DNA of 64,000 nt. Source: Rapana venosa (lineage: Eukaryota; Mollusca; Gastropoda; Neogastropoda; Muricidae). Under the pieces are notes generated by a model that ran no database searches, was not told the DNA's origin, and worked only from the letters and a program-made list of their open reading frames with translations. The stretch covers positions 37,954,927-38,018,926 of the forward strand of contig CM054138.1 in NCBI GenBank assembly GCA_028751875.1, in the 5' to 3' direction. Below are positions 35,061-48,134 of the stretch, piece after piece (position 1 is the first letter of the stretch; each line of letters starts with the position of its first letter). Made by a program: the position numbers and the translations under genes.

Positions 35061-37047
35061 AATGGAATAGAATTGTAGAAAGCCATGTACTCTGTTTTCG
35101 GAGCAACGAGAAAATAGTATTCAAAACTGGCATGAAAGATAGGCAATGACAATGACTATAAGTTGATTGTGATCAGTTTTTAAGACCATTCACAAGGGGG
35201 CAGTAGGAAAGGGGGTGGGCACAATATACATATTGACCCCCCCCCCCCCCCCCAACCCCAAAATGTGACCAAATGATCATCGATTCATGATAAAAATATG
35301 TAGATCCAAATATTCAGTCAGACACATTATTGCAAATCGTTCAGTCAGGCTGAGCACATGACTCGTACTATTTTGTCACTCAAGGGCTGATAGGAATGGA
35401 AAAAGTAGTGAGGGAAGCAGCAGATAAAAAGCAGAAAGACAGTAGAAAAATCTCTAAGGCAGAGTGAAAATTCACAGCCAACAACCAACAGTCGAAACAA
35501 AGGCAAGTACTGTTACAAAATCGGCCAATCAGACGCAAATGACGGGTGTGTCTGAGTTTCTGCCTGCCAAAAGCACAACAGCTTACAATATTACAGTTTC
35601 TCGGAGGCTGTCATAGTGTTCAGTTGTAAGCTGGCAAGAATAAATCACTGTCTACAGCAATCACAATCAGTATTTTTTTTCTTTTGTCCATTGGAAGGAC
35701 CTGCCAGAACAGATGCCTAAGGCCTGTGTGTGCATAGCTGTGTATTAAACTGACAGTCTGGCCTAAAGCTTAAAGGTCAGTGTTGTTCTTTAGTGGAGCC
35801 CTAAGCCTCATGTAAAACAGGTTGTGAGAAAATACGAAGACTGGCCACATTTTAGTTTGTAGGACATGTTCATTAGGAATTTCTGCCTTCCTTTTATGAG
35901 ATCTTAATCTTTGGATTGAATGTTTGTCTTCCAAACAGGATGTAAAATTCCCGATTCATTCTGCCATGTGCATCTGGTAGTCACATAATTAAAGCTAACA
36001 CTGAGTATGGTGCTGGTAATCAGTGGAGAGGCTCCGTCTTGTACGGTGTGTGATGAGTTTGCTTAAATCAATTCTGTCTAAATCCGGAGATTTATCAAAA
36101 TGGTCATTAAAAATAATGTATGCATGCTAAAACTAAACACAAAAAAACCTTGACATTGCTGCAATGTAGTAAAACACTTTTCAGGAGAAAAAGGTTACAC
36201 TTTTAGATTAAGCAATGGTTATTGTAAGCAGCAATATAATTATTTAGAGAAGAAATCCTGAACAAATATATTAAGGAAATATAACACATTTCAAACCAGC
36301 AATGACAACAATGGGTGAGAATATGTCATTTTTCTATGTGCTGAAAAGAGGGGTAAAGAAATGACCTGTGGCAATCCCAACACTCCAAAAGGTTAAGGCA
36401 CTTGCCACAGATGTAACCAAGAGATGAGTGGCGACAGACAATTTTCCCACACTGTCAGAAGTAGAACTTACAATAATACATGCCATTGCACGTCAGTCCG
36501 ATGGTAGACAGAACGTGCCCATACATGCCTCTTGGCTGTTTAAGATCATATAGAACTAGGCATGGACGTTGAACAAAGAGGCATATCTATAGGTGATTGT
36601 CCATAGACTATCCTGAACACAAAGGCGGTCCTACACACGGGAAAAGAAGCGATCGTAATAAAATGAGAGTAAGGAAGGGCAGAAACAATGGAGGAATCGT
36701 GCTGGCGCATAACGTGTCGATCTAAGAACATATTGCTGCTGGCTATCAGACCCTCTTGACCACCAATACACAAGAAGAAAAAACACACCTTTATACTGTA
36801 TTCAGGCTGCAGACAGCGCGTGCCAGAGCAGACGTCTGTGATCTTTCTATTGACAGATGGTTAGTTAGAAGTCTGTTCTGAAGGTTCACCATGTTTCTCA
36901 GTAGTTCTCAAGCTTGATGCAGACTAGGCCTTAGAACTGCCATTTTTAAGGGATCTTAAATCCCTAGAACAGGCAATGCAAGCCTTTGGTTTGGGGAACG
37001 TGACCATTTGGAAGTTTTTACCTTTAAGACCATATTTTACAGCTGCC
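35061..37047. other. Non-coding, no gene recognised
   Basis: Ordinary complex sequence, cleanly assembled, without recognisable coding or repeat motifs. It holds a C-run of about 17 bases near 35238-35254. Possible unique host intergenic or intronic DNA. Confidence 0.55.
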
Positions 37048-37255
37048 AGAGCAATGGAGAGGATGGGATAACTTAGTGGTCACAGCACTCACTTTCCCCC
37101 AGCATCGAGCGTGGCTACCACTTGGAGAGTGACCGTTTGCGCGCCTTGGCTTCACTTCACCCAGCGGTAAATGGGTACCTGCAGGGAGAAGAGATCGTCG
37201 CTGTCCCCAGTATGCTAGAGAAGTTGAGGTTTCTGATGCCTCACCCTCCTAGGGC
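37048..37255 (+). mobile_element. SINE-2 copy
   Basis: Head GGGATAACTTAGTGGTCACA, then CATCGAGCGTGGCTACCACT and TTGGAGAGTGACCGTTTGCG (5S-like part, with the first 12 or so bases deleted), CGCCTTGGCTTCACTTCACC, GTAAATGGGTACCTGCAGGG, then AGTATGCTAGAGAAGTTGAG and GATGCCTCACCCTCC. Block order equals the 57866-58157 copy in the opposite orientation. Confidence 0.82.
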
Positions 37256-37763
37256 ACATATGGGCAGAAACTGATAAGATGCCAGAGGACATTTGGACGA
37301 CATGAACAAGATCCACACTGAAAGCAGCAGAGGAAAAACAAATATATAAACGAATATTAAATATTATATTAAAACAAAAGAAAACAAAATTGTTTGGAAG
37401 TGATGATGTATTGGAAACTAGCATCGCGCTGATTGCAAAGATTATCGCTAAAAGTTATGGGCCACAGTGTGGTACCCCAATAGTCTAACCAGAAGGGTTC
37501 AGCTATTCCTCCCTTGCATCGACAGATAATAAATATGCAGTCTCCTTGCACCGTGTGAACAATTTCCTCATTGTTATGTACAGCCACAACACGCGGGTGG
37601 CAGATTTGGTCAGAAAAATATATCTTTTGTACTTAGACCAGTGAACACGTACATGTGACAGAGAGGAAAAAAATGAATTTTTTTTTAAAGAGAAACACAT
37701 GCGTGCTCGAGCGCTTCTGTGTGTTTACATATTGTTTTATTTTGAGGATTTTTAAACATGCAG
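37256..37763. other. Non-coding spacer, no gene recognised
   Basis: No repeat or coding motif recognised between the two SINE-2 copies. Confidence 0.5.
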
Positions 37764-37917
37764 TCCTCCTGTGGTCGGAGCTCTCGCTTGCAGCGTCGAG
37801 CGTGGTTACCACTTGGATGGGTAAGCGTTTGCGCGCCTTTTCGCTTCAGTAAAGTCACACCCAGCTGTAAATGGGTACCTGCACTTAGGTCAGCAGCGAG
37901 GAAGAGGAGATGGTCAT
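37764..37917 (+). mobile_element. SINE-2 copy, partial
   Basis: TGTGGTCGGAGCTCTCGCTT (head, shortened), GCAGCGTCGAGCGTGGTTAC, CACTTGGATGGGTAAGCGTT (5S-like block), then GCTGTAAATGGGTACCTGCA and CAGCAGCGAGGAAGAGGAGA. The 3' part is missing. Confidence 0.82.
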
Positions 37918-37977
37918 TCTTTTTTGGTCCTCATGTACGTGCAGTTATCCGTTCTCAGCAAAAACACAATAACAGGC

Positions 37978-38131
37978 GGAATAGGTATTAACGGTGTGTG
38001 CAGGATGTTGTCCGTGATCCGAAGGATTTTCGGGGAGTGGAGACGGCACTGACGGAAAAAATCCTCTTGAACGGGTGTCCAGTGGTGGCTTGAACCTGGG
38101 CTGAAAAACTAAGGCCATTAAATCGCGAGCG
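37978..38131 (-). mobile_element. SINE-1 fragment (head half)
   Basis: Aligns to SINE-1 from the central block (GTGTGTGCAGGATGTTGTCC, ATCCGAAGGATTTTCGGGGA) through GAGACGGCACTGACGGAA and TCCTCTTGAACGGG to a head remnant ending ATCGCGAGCG. The TG microsatellite follows at once. Confidence 0.72.
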
Positions 38132-38154
38132 TGTGTGTGGTGTGTGTGTGTGTG

Positions 38155-38199
<45 letters not shown>

Positions 38200-38209
38200 T
38201 GTGTGTATG

Positions 38210-38241
<32 letters not shown>

Positions 38242-38312
38242 TGCGTGCGTGCGTGCGTGCGTTCGTGCGTGCGTACGTGCGTGCGTGCGTGCATTGCGAG
38301 TGCGCGCGCGCG
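38126..38312. repeat. (TG)n then (GTGC)n microsatellite
   Basis: Impure TG array to about 38240, then GTGC/GTTC tetranucleotides to about 38292 and a short GCGC run near 38304. Long C/V-rich and T/H-rich frames over it are artefacts of the repeat. Confidence 0.95.
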
Positions 38313-38409
38313 TAAAATGGTAGTGTATCCCAATATTTCTGATCAGATAACTCACTGCAATTGCTTGATATGGAGAGAGGATTCAGAATCAGATGCTTTT
38401 TAGTGTGGA

Positions 38410-38909
38410 NNNNNNNNNNNNNNNNNNNNNNNNNNNNNNNNNNNNNNNNNNNNNNNNNNNNNNNNNNNNNNNNNNNNNNNNNNNNNNNNNNNNNNNNNNN
38501 NNNNNNNNNNNNNNNNNNNNNNNNNNNNNNNNNNNNNNNNNNNNNNNNNNNNNNNNNNNNNNNNNNNNNNNNNNNNNNNNNNNNNNNNNNNNNNNNNNNN
38601 NNNNNNNNNNNNNNNNNNNNNNNNNNNNNNNNNNNNNNNNNNNNNNNNNNNNNNNNNNNNNNNNNNNNNNNNNNNNNNNNNNNNNNNNNNNNNNNNNNNN
38701 NNNNNNNNNNNNNNNNNNNNNNNNNNNNNNNNNNNNNNNNNNNNNNNNNNNNNNNNNNNNNNNNNNNNNNNNNNNNNNNNNNNNNNNNNNNNNNNNNNNN
38801 NNNNNNNNNNNNNNNNNNNNNNNNNNNNNNNNNNNNNNNNNNNNNNNNNNNNNNNNNNNNNNNNNNNNNNNNNNNNNNNNNNNNNNNNNNNNNNNNNNNN
38901 NNNNNNNNN
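38410..38909. other. Assembly gap, 500 N
   Basis: Exactly 500 N, fixed-size placeholder, same as at 13903-14402. Confidence 0.99.
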
Positions 38910-40924
38910 TGTTCCCGGTCAGTTGCCGTTATACTGTCCTCCCCACCCAATGTCCTAGCTGTTTTGTTTTGGTGGCGTTCGGGTCTAAAACTTATCCGTT
39001 TGGTAGCTTTCTTTTCGGCTTTGGCCTCAGCATTCATACGAGTCTCACTGGCCCCGGGAGGTTTCCTTCGCACGCAAAGTAAAAGTTTTCTCTGTTGCTG
39101 TTTCTGTAACTTCTCTTTTTTTTACGGGACAGGGTTGTTAGCCCTGTGCCCAACCTGGGGAAGGGTTCTACCTTAGTGCCTCTTACGACATGCCTGGTTG
39201 GAGGACAGGGATCCTTATTCTTGCAATGCTCGCTTTGTAAGCATACCCCCGGAGTCCAAAAAGGGGGATTGGTTTGTACAGTGAAAAATAATAAGGAGAT
39301 CAGGAAAGAAATAAGAAGTGAAACAAGAATGTAAACAAAAAAGAGAATATTTAAATAAACAAATAAAGAAAGGGAAAATAATATGGAAAGATTGTAAAAT
39401 CTATGGCTGGAAATAAGGAAGATTGTAGGGGGAAAAAAAAGATAAAAATGATAAAACGATAGGGTGACCTTAATCGGAAGTACAGGGTGAGTACAAAATG
39501 AATTTTTTTCCCTTAACCCAAAAATATGGCCTGCTGTTATGTCTAATGCACATAGGCCATTTCTTGGGTAGTCAGATCAAGTCGGGTCATTGATCTTGCT
39601 GCGGTTGCAGAGGAAGACACCCACCCGAAGAAGGAAAACTTGTCGTGAGACAAAAATATGACCAGATTCGGGAATTATAAACTGAGGATAGTGGATGTCC
39701 TAAAAGACTACAAAATAAGTTATGTCAATTGCCATACATAAAAATTTGTGAACTTGATAGTTTGTGGATTATTTGAGATAAACCAAATGTGTATTTGATG
39801 TTAAATCTGCAGTGTGGAAATTTAAATATATAAAAAATTAATAACTATTCAGAAAAAGTTATGTCCCAATTTTGAGGGAGTGGAAATCATACATATGTGT
39901 GGCCTTTGGTTGGTTTTACAGATAGTCAAAAGTTTGCTGGGAGGAAGTTGTGAGTGTATGCTTGAATGCGTATAACTGGCAGCATAACTTTATTCTCTCT
40001 CTCTCTCTCTCTCTCTCTCTTTTCTCCTCTCTCCCCTCTTCTCTCTCTCTTCCCCTCTCTCTTTTCTCTCTCTCATTCCCCAGTGCTAAATGAGTTCTCT
40101 CATTCCCTTTTGTTTTTTTAACATTTTTTAAATTTCTTTTATATCGAGGAAATGGAACTGTTTAAGTTACTTTGTATTGTATTGTATTGTTGTATTGTGA
40201 ATTTGACTAAAAAAAAACTATATGGCAAAAGAAATGAACATAATATGTGGAATTGACATATGATTTTTTTAAAAGAATACCTTATGGCTAAATTACATAA
40301 TTATATTATTATTGCTTTATGCAGAAATAGGATATGTGATTGGATGATTTTCGCTGATTGATTTGCTTATCCATTGCTAGAGGACGTGTGTTTTTTGGTA
40401 TGACATGGCCTCACTCAGATCTTTTGGGCGATACCAGTTTCTCACCTATCACCAATGATACATCAATTTTTTTTTTGAAGTGGGAGAAAATAAGTGTAGG
40501 TAGCCCAATGCAAACTGGGTCTTAATGCAAAGCTATTTCCAAAAAATGTGAAAACGCCTTTTCAAAGCGAAACTTTATGACCCGTACATTTGTAAAGTAT
40601 GCTATGTTTATTTGTGCAAATGGGGGGATGGGGAGGAGATACAAGTACCAAATCTTCTGAAAGGAAAAAAACATGTGAATGAAATCTTTCATTCTCACCC
40701 TCAGAGGGGTTGGCTTGTTTTTTCTTTTTACCTGACAGGATTTTTCGGTTCTTGGATTAGGTACTCTTCAGAGATTTGGCAAACTGCACTTTTTGTGAAT
40801 GCCGTACAGCTGGGGACTTCTCGGGTACAAAAGAAATGCCAGTACATTTTCGAACAGCCCCAAGTTCCTGATTTGTTCATTGAGGAAACAATAAAGTCGA
40901 AAGGCACAGGAGTGATTTAGATAC
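38910..40924. other. Non-coding, no gene recognised; one CT microsatellite
   Basis: No recognisable coding motif. A CT/TCTC-rich array runs from about 39995 to 40077, and a small TGTAT cluster lies near 40170-40198. The piece 39130-39270 (GTTAGCCCTGTGCCCAACCT, GTGCCTCTTACGACATGCCT) has the look of a dispersed repeat, but no second copy is in this window. Confidence 0.5.
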
Positions 40925-41249
40925 GCTTAATTTTAGTGAAAACGGGCGGGGGTTTAAAAAATAAGAAAAAAAGCCCAAATTCACTCCCTTAAAAAACTTC
41001 CCAAAAATTAAAATAAAAAGAAAAAGAAACTTTATGTTTATTTTTTTCCTAACTTTCTAAATTTTGAGTAATGTAGGCCCTTTTTTCCCCAACAGCGTTT
41101 GGGTTTAGGGGCGGAAATCTGGTTTTTTTTGGGGGTTTGAAGGAATGTAAATTCCGACTGCGGGGGAAAAGTTTTTCCTTTTAAGAAAAAATGCCCCCCT
41201 TTTCCAGGGGTTTTTAAAAAACTTGCCAAAAGTAAAAAAAAAAAACCGA

Positions 41250-43350
41250 ACCTTTTTTTTAAAAATTTTAAATTTTTAAAATTTCCATAAGTTCTTGAAA
41301 ATTATAAATTATAAACCTTTTATTGTTTTTTAGGGGGTTATAGGGGGTTTTTTTTCTTAAGTCTTGAAAACTTAATTTTCAAACCGTTTTGCAAAAATTT
41401 TTTTAAAATTTAAAAAAGGGGGCCCCTTTCAAAAAATACACTATAATGATTTCAACAAAAAAATGAAATTGAATTTCTATAAGAAATCATACATCATTTT
41501 AAAGGGGGTTTTTTCCTTGAAAAAAAAATATAAATGTATTAAGTCTATAGATGATGTTGCCACGTATAAAATTTTCCCCAAAGCTTTTTTAAGTTTACAA
41601 TGCCAAATTATATAGTAAAATTTCTTTTTGGGGGATGCCAAAGGGGTAAAATTAAATTTTTAAAAGCGAATGGATTATTATAAAATTTAGGCTGAATTAA
41701 TTCGTTCAAAAAATCTAAAAACCCCGGGCAGCCAAATGAAAAAAACTTCATTTTTCCTTTTCCCAGATTTTGGGACAAAAAGGCACTTTGTCACGTTTTC
41801 AGTCTCCCTCTTTTTATACCCGGGGGAAAACCGGTGAAATGTTTAGGTCTGTTTAAAACCAAACCCCTAAGTTTTGTAAAACGCACTTTTTTTCATTTTA
41901 AATTCTTTGAAATTCCAATGTAAATTTAAATTTTTAAATTATTCGAAAAACATCTTTTACTTTGAAATTTCTATGACTGGGTTTCTATTTGATCATGCCC
42001 CCTCCGGCCCCCTGCAGTCTATGTTTTTTTTTTAAAACTTTTCATTAAAGTTTTAATTTTTTTTCCCCCCTTTTTTTTTCCAAAAAACATATGCAAAACC
42101 ATAAGTATACAAACTTTTTGGGAATTTTCCTAAAGCCCAATTTTTTTTTTCCATTTTTTTCCAATCTTTTACAAAGTAAATTTTTTCTTTATAGGGAAAT
42201 CAATCCCAATTCATTTTGGGCCAAATTTTTTAACCCCAAAAATTTTAAATGCATTTTACATACAAATTTTAAATTTTTAAGGGTTTCCTTCCGAGTTTCA
42301 CCAAAAACAAAGCCCATTGGGTGTTCGCTGTTTTACATTTAAAAGGGTTTTTCATAGCAAATAAGTGTAATTTTTAATACATCGCAATTCTCAAAACCCC
42401 ATATTTTCCCCCTTTACTGAAAAAATTGTTTGCCCCTTTGTGAAAAAAAAAGCTTTATAAAAATATTTAAAAAAGAACAAAATCCGGGTTTATACAATGC
42501 ACAAAAGAATAAATCAAAACAGCTTTTTTTTTGTTTACAAATCTTGACACCCATAAAAAAAACAAGCCTGGTCGAAAAATATTTTCCCTAGTTTAAATTT
42601 GTTTTGCTTTTAAACTATCTTAATTCTCTTTTCCAAAATTTCCCCATTTTTCATGAAAAATTTTTCGAACCCCCAAAGGGATTTTGTTTTTTCCATGTTC
42701 ACTTTTAATGCCAAATTTTGTGCGCGGGTGTTTTGGTTTTATTTCAATTGCCTTTGAAACCCTCCCAAAGTTTGACAGAAGGGAAAATTGTCTTCAGCAA
42801 AAAAGCATTATAAAAAAATTCTGTCAAATAAAAATTTTTACAAAAAGGTTTTCCAAATGTTCAAATATTTCAATAGAAAGTTTTTTTTTTTTTAAAAAAA
42901 CAAAAAATTGGAAGGATGAACTTTACCCCCGGGTTTCACCCTTTCGTTTTTTTCACAAATCTGTTTTTTGGGAAAACCACATCTTTTTCTAGCTTTCACG
43001 CTTTTTTTACATACTCTTAACAATTTTTTAAAAAATTCCCCTTTTATCCTATTTTCAGGCCAACACCAGGCCTTTAATTTTTTTTCTTAAAATTTGAATC
43101 AAAGGCCTTTTCGAAAAATTATGGGCTTTTTTAATTTCTGATTTTTGGGGCCAAACTTTTTTTTGAATGCGGCTAAAGGAAAATATGTGTTTAAATTTGG
43201 CCCTAAAATTTTTTTTTAAAAAACCGCTTGAGGGTTCCCCCTTTTATATTTTAATGTTACCCCTCCTGCAGTCTATTTTTAAAATTAACAGAACTATAAA
43301 ATTTTTTATTTTGAAAATTATTACTTAACAAATATCCCTTATGTTATTTG
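41250..43350 (-). mobile_element. LINE-A-type remnant, minus strand, poor consensus
   Basis: Reading the minus strand across frames gives GEPSSGFLKKNF (eroded HQAGFRK block, about 43230), FEKAFDS (first catalytic Asp block, about 43110), FFAEDN (eroded FADD, about 42800), then LWEGFK and TWKKQNPF, matching the LINE-A order of VEGLQ-QL and VNMEKTK. Ends are uncertain; the upstream side may reach 43860. Confidence 0.55.
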
Positions 43351-43872
43351 TGTCTTTACTTTCTCCTTTTTAAATTAGGAAAGACTATTGTTTCCCTGTC
43401 GCTTTCGGGAAAATTTTACCATTAAATTCGAATGGGTTTTTTTAAATTAAATTTTAACAAGAAAAATTTAAAAAACAGGTTCCCAGAATATTTAAAAAAA
43501 AACTCCCACAAATTTCCCTTTTTTTTGGTTTTTTCCCAGTTTTTTTTGCCATTTTCAATCTTCTAATTCCCCTTTGTGTTACTTTTCCTGTGTCTTTTTG
43601 GGGATTTCGTCTATTTTTCTTCAAATTCGTTTCATCTGAAACATCTTTAATAAATTAATTATTTTATTTCCTTTTCTAAACAACTTTTAAAGTGATCAAA
43701 ACCTTTTCCAAAAAAGTTGCCTTTTGGGGTTTGGGTGATTTTTGTTATATATTTTTTGTTAAATTTTTCCCCAAAAATTGGGTTTCCTTTGACCCCCAAC
43801 AGAATTTAAAATTTCTTTAAAAATTAATACTTTGGGTTCTTTCTTTTCCCTTTTACCCGCATATTATCATCT

Positions 43873-45420
43873 TTCAGACCTTTGACCTTGGTGGTCGGGG
43901 GGAGACAGAAAGCCGATCCCCGTGGAAAAGCCCTCTCCATCATCCTTCGGCCTCGGGTTTCTGCGCATTTAGTGCGGGTTTTTCACCTGGTCCATTCTTG
44001 ATGTTGCCCAAATCCATGACTTGTTCTGTTTTCCCCCTTTTCTGCCACCTTCGGTGTTCCCCAGTACTGTTTTGGGCGGGTTTTGTTGTGGGGGTTTAAA
44101 CTTTTGGCCAAAACCATTTCAGCTTTTTTTTCCCTTGACGATTTTTCTGTGGCCCTCCCCACCCGGGGTTTTAAATTTGATTTGAAATTTTGGTTTTCGT
44201 TTCCCCAGGATACCCCGTGTTTTCTATGGATTTTGTTTCAAATGACTGGATTGCTTTGCGGGTTTCACATTTAAATGTCCCGGTTTCATTTTCCGTACGC
44301 GGGATGTTGTTTAGGGCTTTGTAGAGCTTTGTTGTTTGGGAAATGATCTTTTTGCCCTTTTCCATATGGTGGTGAGTTTTGTCATGGAAAAATTTTTGGC
44401 CAGGGGGGTTTTTTTAAAAACTTTTGATTTCTGTCGCCCCGATGCCCGTCCTTTGTGAGTTTAGCCCCCAAGTTTTTAAAAAAAGCGTCTACCCTCCCCC
44501 CGTTTTTGGGGCCGTTTTTGAAAATTTTTTAGCAGTGGCTTTGGCTGTGTGTTCAAAAGTATTTTTACTTTTCCCCGAGTTAAAACCTCCTTTCCTATGT
44601 TTCCGGGCTCTGTTCTAAAGGCCTGGTCTTTAAGTTCTTGCTGCTCGGGGGTAAGTTGTTGGGGGGTTGCCGTAAAAATGGATTGGGTTTAGAGTGGAAG
44701 TCATGGAGGGTCTCTCTCATAATTTTTTCCCAAGAAGATTAAACGGGAAATGGAGAAAAACGGGCCCTTTCCTTGTGGGAAAACCCAACTGTGGTTTTAA
44801 GTAGTCTCCGCCTGATTGCAGAGGGACGGGCCTGTTGCGGTGTTGTTTTAGGCTTGAATTTTTTGCATAGCCTTCCCCAATCCCAAAAACATTTGGGCCC
44901 TGGCCAAAAAGCCTTCCTGCCTTACCTGTCAAAAGTTTTAAAGTCGATAAAGGGTTGGGGGAACAGGTCTTTTCTGTTGGATTTTTTTTTTTTCCACCCA
45001 AGGATGTGGCATTAAAAATCTGCCCCCAAATTTTTTTTTTTTCCCTTTGTCCGGGAACCCAGCTTTTTCCCTCTCCCAAGGGGTTTTTCTCCCTCATTTT
45101 TTTTATTTTGATTCAAAATAACTTTGAGTTTGATCAAAGGGCGTGGTGAGGGGGCTGATTGTTCTATAGTTTTGGCTTTGGGCCCTTTAAATTCCCTTTT
45201 GGGCAGGGGTATAGATTTGATTGGGCCCATTTTTTTTGGGGCCACTGTTTTGTCCCCCCAAAATCTTCTGCAGTTTGCCGAAACCCATTGGAGGGTTTGT
45301 TTCCCCCCCTTGTTTGGGGAAAGCTCTTGGTATATGTCTGCTCCGGGGGATTTTCCCTATGGTAAGCTGGGGTGGTTCTTACTTTTTCCCCTCAGTATAG
45401 GTAAAGGCGGGGGTTTGCTC
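43873..45420 (-). mobile_element. LINE-C-type remnant, minus strand, poor consensus
   Basis: On the minus strand, in order: GGKQTLQ, then IKSIPLPK (IPLPKKGN block, about 45210), a VILNQNKKNE stretch (45110), PFIDFKTFDR (first catalytic Asp block, about 44945), TTVGFSHK (TTVGVRQGC block, about 44790), EKIMRETLHDFHS (about 44720), IQSFETKS (about 44245), then VLGNTEGGRK and QEWTR (about 44050-43985), and a C-terminal end near 43873. This order equals LINE-C (7736-9506). Frames are broken throughout. Confidence 0.65.
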
Positions 45421-48134
45421 TTATGTTCCCGCTTTCTCTTCTTTTTATGCTCTTGTCAGGGTTGTTTTGGGTAGTTTTTACATTTTTTGCCAATATTAAA
45501 ATTTTTACCCAAAATTTGGGTTTTTTGACTTTTTGGGAAACCGGGGGCAAACGGCCCCCAAATTTTTTTTTTAAAAATTTAATACCCCCTTTTGGGCCAA
45601 ATTTCTCCCCGGGCCCCCTTCGCAAACCCAGGCCCCGTTGTTTAAAAATTTTTTTAGGGGCTTTTTTTCCCAACCCCCCTCCCCCCCTTTTTTTTCCGAT
45701 TGCACGAAAAAATTCATTTGGTTACCCCCAAAACGGCTTGGAGCCCGGGGGGAATTTTTTTCCCTTTCTTTTCTACCCATCCAAACCCTTTTAACCCAAT
45801 TTTTTCGGGGGCTAAACCAATTTTTTAGGAAAAAAAGGTTTACCCGGTTTGGGGTCATTTCCTTTTCGTTGTAAGATTTGGGGGAATTTGGGGAGGGAAT
45901 CCCTAGCCCCCCCAAAAAAAACCAAACCAGCGAAAGAAAAGGCAAGTTTGGGAAATGTGGTTCTCCGGGGGAGAATAAGGGAACGTTTTCAATTTTTTGG
46001 GGAACAAAAGAAAAACCACCAAAATGGGCGAAATAAGGGAAAAAGGGCTGGGTCCCGGGAAAGGAATCCCTTTTCAAAAAACACCATGGGGAGAAAGGGG
46101 GACACCCTTCCAAAAATTTTAAAATTCCCCCCCTTTTTTAAAAAATTTCCAGGGTGGTTTTTTAACGGGATTTAAGGGAGGAAAAAACTGTTTTTAATGA
46201 TAATGGGCAAAAATCGGGTTTTGGGAAACCAAGGGCCCTGGGGAAAGGAAACGGCACCAAATTTTTTCACGGGAACCTTAACCCCCAACTTTTTTTTTTT
46301 CCGGGCCCAACGGAATTTAAGGGGGAAGGGCCCAAAAATGAGCCTTCTTTGAGGAGGGGGCCTAAAAAAAAAGGGAAAAAAAAATTTTTGGTGGAGAAAA
46401 GCCATGATTCGTTGGGTTATTTTGGCGGAAAAGACGGAAAAAAACATTTTTTTTAAAAAAAAAAGGGAAAACATTTTCCCAAAAGTGCCTTTTGTTTTTT
46501 TTTTAAAAGAAAAAAAAAGGTTTAATTTTAAACCCCAGAAGGAAAGGAAAACCCTTTTTAACCCCCCTTTTTTCAGGGCCCCCCCCCCCCGGCCCCGAAA
46601 AAATTAATTAAATAAGGGGGGTTTATTTTCCCTTTTCCAAAGTCTTTTTCCTTTCCAATTGGGGTTTTTCCGAAAACCCCTTTTTTCTTCCCCGGGTCTT
46701 TTTCAACCAAAAAAAAAAGGGTTTGGTTTTAAAATTTAAAGGATCAGGAAAATTTTTGGCCTTGGGGTTTTGGGACAATTGCCCTGGGGGGGGAAACTTA
46801 AAAGGAGGGAAAGCCACTTTCCCTTAAAAAACTTTCCCTCCCCCGGGCCATAAGGGGCCTTTAAGGAAAAAGGGGCCATTTTCATTTTGGTTTTTTTCGG
46901 ACCCCCGGACCTTGAAAAAAGAAAAAAGAAAAAGGTCAAGTTTTTATGTTCCCCTGCCATAAAAAATTTGGGGAAATTTTTCCCAAAAAGGGGAAACCAA
47001 ATCTTTTCCAACCCACCCGGGTTTTTTTTCACCATTTTTCCAAGTTAAAAACTTTCTTCCTTTTTCCCCCCCATGGGATAATCGTTGGGGTTTTTTTTTT
47101 GAGCTGGGGCCCTTTCCAAATTTATTGTTTTTTTTTAAACTTCCCCGTTTTTTTTAAAGCCCGTTTTCTTCCTTTAAAAATTTTCTTTTTTCCTTCTTTT
47201 TTTTGCCCAAAAAATTTAAAACAAGCCTGACTCTTGGGCAAATTTTCGGGTTTCTTTTCTTCCATTCTTTTTTCTTCTCTTGAAATTTTTTAAATTTTTA
47301 ACCCCAAACCCCTTCCAGTTCGCCCTTTTCCTTTAATTTTTTCTCAACCCCCGGGCTTTAAAAATTTTGTTTTTTTTGGACCTGTCCCCAACCCCATCTT
47401 CTTTTTTTTAAATGCCCCTTTGTTTTTTAAAAAATTTTTTCCCCAATTTTTAATTAAAATTCCTTTTTTGAAAAAGGGGAAGGGAAAAATCCTGCCCCTT
47501 TTTTGGTAATGCCCAACATGGTTGTTTTAATTTCTGCTTTGGTTTTTTTCTGTCAAAAAACAAGGATTTAAATTTTTTGTAAAGAAGTTTTAAAATTTAT
47601 TAAAATTTCCCCTTTTTTTGGTTTTGGATTTTTTATATTGAGGTCTATTTTTTTGGGTGGGTTATATGTTTTCTTTGGGTTTATATTTTAAAAGAGGGGG
47701 AAAATGACCCCTTTTATTTTTTGGGAATTAAATTTTAAAATTTAAAAGGGGGTTTTTTTTTGTTTTTGGGAATTTCAAAAATTTTTGGCCAAAATCCTCC
47801 CCCACGCACTTCTGAAAGTAACGGGAGAAACAGGCAAAAAGGCCCCGGTCACCTATCTTTTGGGGCCAATTTTGGGTTTCGTTCCCACTCTCTCCAAGTA
47901 TCTTAAATTTTGTTTTAGTTTTCAAGAGTAAAAAAAAAAACCCCTCTGTTTAAAAAAAACGCTCGTTTTCCCCCCCCCTCTTTCCCCTTAGGAAAATTAC
48001 CTGTATGCCCTTTATGTGAATTTTCGTGTACATGGGGAAATTTTTTAAATGTTGTGGCCTGCCCGAAAGGGCATGCTCCGAAACCCGGAAGCTGAAAAAG
48101 GGGCCCATGACTTGTGGGGGTTTGGTAGGTGTTT

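Noticed and set aside
37945..38355. Arg/Thr/His repeat proteins
   Set aside because: Translation of the TG and GTGC microsatellite.
40612..40920. 102-residue plus-strand frame in cleanly assembled DNA
   Set aside because: No recognisable domain, no splice or promoter context and no relative in the window; it may be chance.
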